Positions 60,076 to 64,000 of a stretch of 64,000 nt of DNA are shown piece by piece. The translations under genes and the position numbers were made by a program. The stretch is from positions 62,001 through 126,000 of the forward strand of contig JAANDG010000328.1 in assembly GCA_036852015.1 (NCBI GenBank). Direction: 5' to 3'. The notes beneath the pieces were generated by a model. The model was given only the letters and a program-made list of their open reading frames with translations. It was not told where the DNA came from and did no database searches. Numbering within the stretch: the first letter of the stretch is position 1; every line of letters begins with the position of its first letter. Source of the DNA: Pelodera strongyloides (Eukaryota; Nematoda; Chromadorea; Rhabditida; Rhabditidae).

Positions 60076-61591
60076 GTGCAAATTTGTAGTCATAACTAAC
60101 GAAGCGCAAGAGTGGGTCGTCGCATCAACTTAACTGCGCGGATGGTGCGCCAAAAGTTCGCGCACCGCAGATACACATTATGTGCGGTGCTTTTACTCCT
60201 CTCTCGTACACAAGAGGGAGCGCGTCGCCTTTTTCGCGCAATTCTTTTTGTTGTAGAACATCGTCTTTCCATGCAAAACGGAACAACATTTTGACGCACC
60301 ATTTTTTGTAGTACCAGTCGTTACAATATCAGTAATTGCATGAAATCATATAATAAGAAAAAACTATATAGTTATACATTATTCATAATTAATTATTTAT
60401 GCATAATTAACTAATTGCCTTTGTCCATGATTTGTTTTCTTCGTCTAAATCTTCAGTGGTTTCCCATGTCTTTCCTTTTTATTTAACTGATAATATAAAT
60501 GTATTTATTTCTATATAACGCACGCAATAAGACACAGACTCGACAGGATATTCATGCTAAAAGATGAATATACAAAACGTTTCAAAGCTCACCCTCATCG
60601 TACAAGGAGCAAAATATGTACATACAAATCGCCAGAGATTTTAGGATGATTTTAGGATGAAAAGAGTCATTACAGGATGTTTGCTAAAGGTGATGGGCAA
60701 CAACATCCAATACATTGCAAATGGGATTGCAATTGTCCCCTAGGTTTCACAAACACCTTGCTATACCACTTCAAGTCCATATATAAAAAAACTATAGCCG
60801 ACACAAAAAGAAATGTTACAAAAAGAGATTAACAGATGCTAGTTTGCTAGTAGCGTACACACATATAAAACAGGAGAAGAAGAACGAAGATAACCACTAT
60901 TTCACTAACCGGGCTTACCTCCCGGAAAATTCAACTTACTCTACTCAACAGACTAAAAAAGGACGAAACTAACGAATATGAACAAATTACCTATTGAAAT
61001 CTGTCAATAAAAAGGCCTAACCCGTGCATATAAGTACAACTGTGAGATCAAGGACCCAAGATGATAAAACTAACAAAACATTCTATAGAAAGAAGCGAAT
61101 ATAGGCACAAAATAAAATGCTAACAAAATTATATTCATGCAGTTCTTACTGTGATCTTTATAGCTCATCTCACGTGGACATGAGGTAAGGGGAATGTTTG
61201 AGCACCTCACTCAAAAAAAGCAATAAAAAACAAGACATAAGTGACGATTGATGACATGATGAGTACAGAATTTTCAAGAAGGAACGAACTTTTCAACAAG
61301 ATAAAAAAACTGTAAAAAAAAAACTGAACATTCATTTGCAAAAGTTTTCAAAACTACACGAATTGCAACTTCAGCTGAGCAAGCAAATATAATCAAACAA
61401 AGATTTCAACACTTTTTTTGCTTCAAAAATTTCTACGAAACTCCAGATGATCCTAATATGATATTGAGAGTTGAGCATAAGATGTATTTACAGTTTATCA
61501 GCCGGAGTTACAATAAAGACGGTAGTGGTTAGGCATATTGGTTAAAAACAATCAGAAAATAAATTCAAGCTGAACATACAGTGATGGATCG
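60076..61591. other. Between vWA gene 2 and the right-edge gene: no gene seen
   Basis: A GC-rich patch with GGATGGTGCGCC and GACGCACCATTTTTTG as imperfect inverted ends lies at ~60110-60310. The rest is AT-rich. Convergent 3' UTRs are expected here. Confidence 0.45.
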
Positions 61592-63945
61592 TCATCGTGG
61601 AAGGCGACCGCCTCGGGCTCTCTTATTAGTTGTTGTATCGGCATTCTCCGTTAGTCCAGCACTAGCATCACGGCGGACCAACTGAAATTGAAAAGAACAC
61701 GTTTAAAGCAAAACAGCAGCTGTTTTTTGAAAAGTTGTCAGATAATTACATTTCCAACTAATTTCCACATGTTCTATGTAAATGAATGGAATTAGAGTAG
61801 AAAATCACAGTCGCTTGGACACGCGACATGGAAATACAGCTTCCAAAATGCGTCTTAAAAGGGGTTATACAGCTTCAAGACACTGAACGGATCTAGTCAT
61901 TGATCTGAAGTTAAAAACTAGGCGTTTTAATCATAGTACGTGCTCCCAAAGTCCAAAATTTTCTGTAAACTAAAAGTACCTCCTTGTGAACTCTCTTCCT
62001 CCTCGAGCCCTTGTTCCCAGCAGCTCCTTGGTTCCGAAACTTCCGCTCCTGCTCCTCCATATACTCTCGATAGACTGTTTCCTTCTCCTTGATTAGCATG
62101 TCCTGCTTGGCAAGGTGGATCTTCCACTCAGCTCCAGTCAGTGAATGACGGTTGTCTCGAAGATACTTCTCCAAGGTGGGCAGGTCGTCGAAGTCGGTAA
62201 TCTCAATGCCCGCGCTGAAAGAAGTTATCTGCTCCACTTGATCACCGGCATCCTCCTTGGTTACTTCGTAAGATGGATCTGGCTGTGTATGTGTATCTTT
62301 TTTGGGAAGATCGGCGCTCTGCAAGAAAACTCCTCTTACAATACACCACTATACGGCAAATAAAAGCTAAATGACGGCCGTTTCTGAAACGCATTACGGA
62401 CAACCGCACTGCCCATAATTTGCATGCAAATGAGCAGAATTACAATAACAAATCGTGCAGTATAGTTCAGTTATTTGCACAAAATACATGGGGATACATC
62501 AGTTTGATGTTTCGTCCCAATTTGAATTGCCCCGTCCAAAATTTGTACATGTGCACATAAGTAAGTCAGCTTTCCATCGCATATGCCCAAACATGAAATC
62601 TTTTCCTTTATGTGATTTCATACTACGAGCTCATCACCTACTTTTCCTTGGAGTATCGTTAGCACCTTTATCTGATCATGTAATGTGCAGTAGTAGGAAA
62701 GTTATTACTTCTTTCTTTCCTACTACTGCACATTACATCAGATACGTTGGTTTACATTTGATATACGAAACAATGAAACAATACTATTATAGAAAGGTTC
62801 ATTGTAAAGACAGAAAAAAGGACAACTCACCACATAAGTGGGTTTCTCTTTCGCAGTAACACACGGATGTGGCAGGAAACTGAATCGTATCAGGCGTTTT
62901 TTAGAAACATGCTCAAACTCAACATCCAGTACAAATCGCCCCATTTGCAATCTGAAAACGGAATTCTCATTAACGTCGCAGTCATTTTGATCAGTCGTAT
63001 GTACTTTTTTCTTATCCCGCAACGAAGTCTTTTCATCAAGATTCCGTTAATACACAATGGAATTTAACTATACCAATTACAAAATCAATACCTCGTGTGG
63101 GTTGGAATCCTCGACCTACCGCCTCGACCGCGCTACCTACGCTACGCCTTGGAAACAGTAAGGAAGCAAGCGGCCGAAGGGAGATTCCTCCACGGTACAA
63201 TATAAAAGACACGAGAAATGATGAGCAATGTTTGCTTATCGTCATAGCTTCCTATTCGACGACAACTTGAGGGTTTAGGCTTGGGCCTAGTTGACGAGTT
63301 TCCAGCCACATCGAGATACCGATCAGTGAGCTTGGCAAAGACAAACAACTCACCCACGCCATCGCTTATTCACATTGGGATCTCTTTCCAAGTTCACACA
63401 CCATTCCTTCAGTCTATAATTCAGGGCCTCAGGCATACTGTGGATAGTAATAAACAGAGCAATGGAGACGGCATCAGCGGAGAGGCGGTCCATAGACACG
63501 AAAAAGGCCTAAATTAGATTTCATCTGAACATGGAAGAGTAGAATGAGGTTACAAAATCTAGGTGAATGGTTTTCGGCTCGAAGCGGGACTAGACACTGA
63601 CCCAGTGGTAATCTTATCATATAAAGTTCTGGATCGTATTTGTTTGTTTGACGGTTGATTATTCGTAGCTTTGTACGGCAGTTATGTCTACCGGTTTAAT
63701 CACGTGGCAAAAAAAACTAGACACAATCGCACCTTAACCAACTCTTCAAGTTTCGGGATATCTTCCACAAACAGGCGAGGCACCGCGATTCCGTTGCATA
63801 TGTGTCCGAAATCCCCTACGGGGACATCAACATGAAGCTGCTTACATATACACACGGGCCCAAAAGTCCCTTCTCCCTCGGCGTACATATTGTGTCCAGT
63901 TAGTTCTTGATATTTGATCCAATTCTTCAAAAATGGCACGAGAAA
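61592..63945 (-). CDS. Unrecognised protein, 3' part (continues beyond right edge)
   Basis: Minus-strand exons 63733-63945, 63354-63508, 62831-62951, 61980-62318 and 61592-61681 join in frame to 305 residues ending in TGA. The N-terminal visible part looks globular (KNWIKYQELTGHNMY, DVPVGDFGHICNGIAVP, LYRLKEWC-like NYRLKEWCVNLERDP), then a beta-like stretch (RFVLDVEFEHVSKKRLIRFS), then an acidic linker and a long charged helix (EWKIHLAKQDMLIKEKETV), and a basic Lys/Arg tail (NKRARGGRLPR), suggesting a nuclear or RNA/DNA-associated protein. No transmembrane segment or signal is visible. I do not recognise the family. The exon at 63733 is open to its acceptor (TTTTTAG), so the gene continues to the right. 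Confidence 0.75.
61706..61875. mobile_element. MITE in last intron of the right-edge gene
   Basis: AAGCAAAACAGCAGCTG left, GGGGTTATACAGCTT right; begins 24 bases past the last exon's acceptor. Confidence 0.6.
62680..62736. other. Perfect 22-bp hairpin
   Basis: GTAATGTGCAGTAGTAGGAA(AG), a 13-base loop, then the exact reverse complement. It lies in the intron between exons 62831-62951 and 61980-62318. It has no TA or AAGCG ends, unlike the MITEs. Confidence 0.85.
63087..63143 (-). other. Weak tRNA-like segment
   Basis: The minus strand reads GTAGCGTAGGTAGCGCGGTC then GAGGATTCCAACCC, which loosely resembles A- and B-boxes of a decayed SINE. No cloverleaf can be drawn with confidence. Confidence 0.25.
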
Positions 63946-64000
63946 CTAAAAAGAAAGTAAAAAGCTATATGCACGGAAGAAAAAACAAACGATGGAAACC

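Overview
This window is nuclear DNA from a nematode, most likely a chromadorean. The evidence is a KSAYMRF-amide neuropeptide gene of the flp-6 type, interstitial runs of the nematode telomere unit TTAGGC at seven or more places, introns ending in TTTTCAG/TTTTAG, and splice acceptors sitting directly on start codons, as expected for spliced-leader trans-splicing. I cannot name the genus. Genes have many small exons. I built the models by eye from donors, acceptors and reading phase; every complete model closes in frame to a multiple of three.

Layout. 1-4471 (+): most of an Integrator subunit 12 (INTS12) homologue with a split PHD finger, followed by a ~225 bp tandem array. 6565-8362 plus a probable signal-peptide exon at 20874-20952 (-): flp-6. 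The ~12.5 kb first intron holds a small opposite-strand gene candidate (9762-10728) and many short inverted-repeat elements. 23946-35491 (+): a 25-exon, highly divergent SLC6 (sodium:neurotransmitter symporter family) protein with a ~250-residue disordered N-terminus. 36256-37822 (-): a fatty-acid-binding protein (lbp type), convergent with SLC6. 39035-43685 (-): a secreted, Thr-rich, probably GPI-anchored protein of unrecognised family. 45611-47950 (-): an N-myristoylation-competent globin. 49968-54728 and 55077-60075 (+): two tandem von Willebrand A (vWA) domain genes, the first a type I membrane protein with a degraded metal site, the second with coiled coil plus an intact metal site. 61592-63945 (-): the 3' part of an unrecognised gene running off the right edge.

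Non-coding space and introns are packed with non-autonomous elements: several MITE families flanked by TA and beginning AAGCG or AAGGGA, long near-perfect foldbacks, GC-rich foldbacks, tRNA-derived SINEs (one with a clean 13 bp target duplication), and (GA), (CA) and CT microsatellites. Some lie within a few bases of splice sites and may shape gene structure.

The genes do not form one pathway. The strongest leads are the flp-6 gene, in which three introns cut the same codon of the repeated peptide; the SLC6 protein that has lost the family's signature gate motif; a globin intron whose 3' splice site has been amplified in a 42 bp tandem repeat; and the vWA pair. No CRISPR array, bacterial operon or confident functional tRNA/rRNA was seen.
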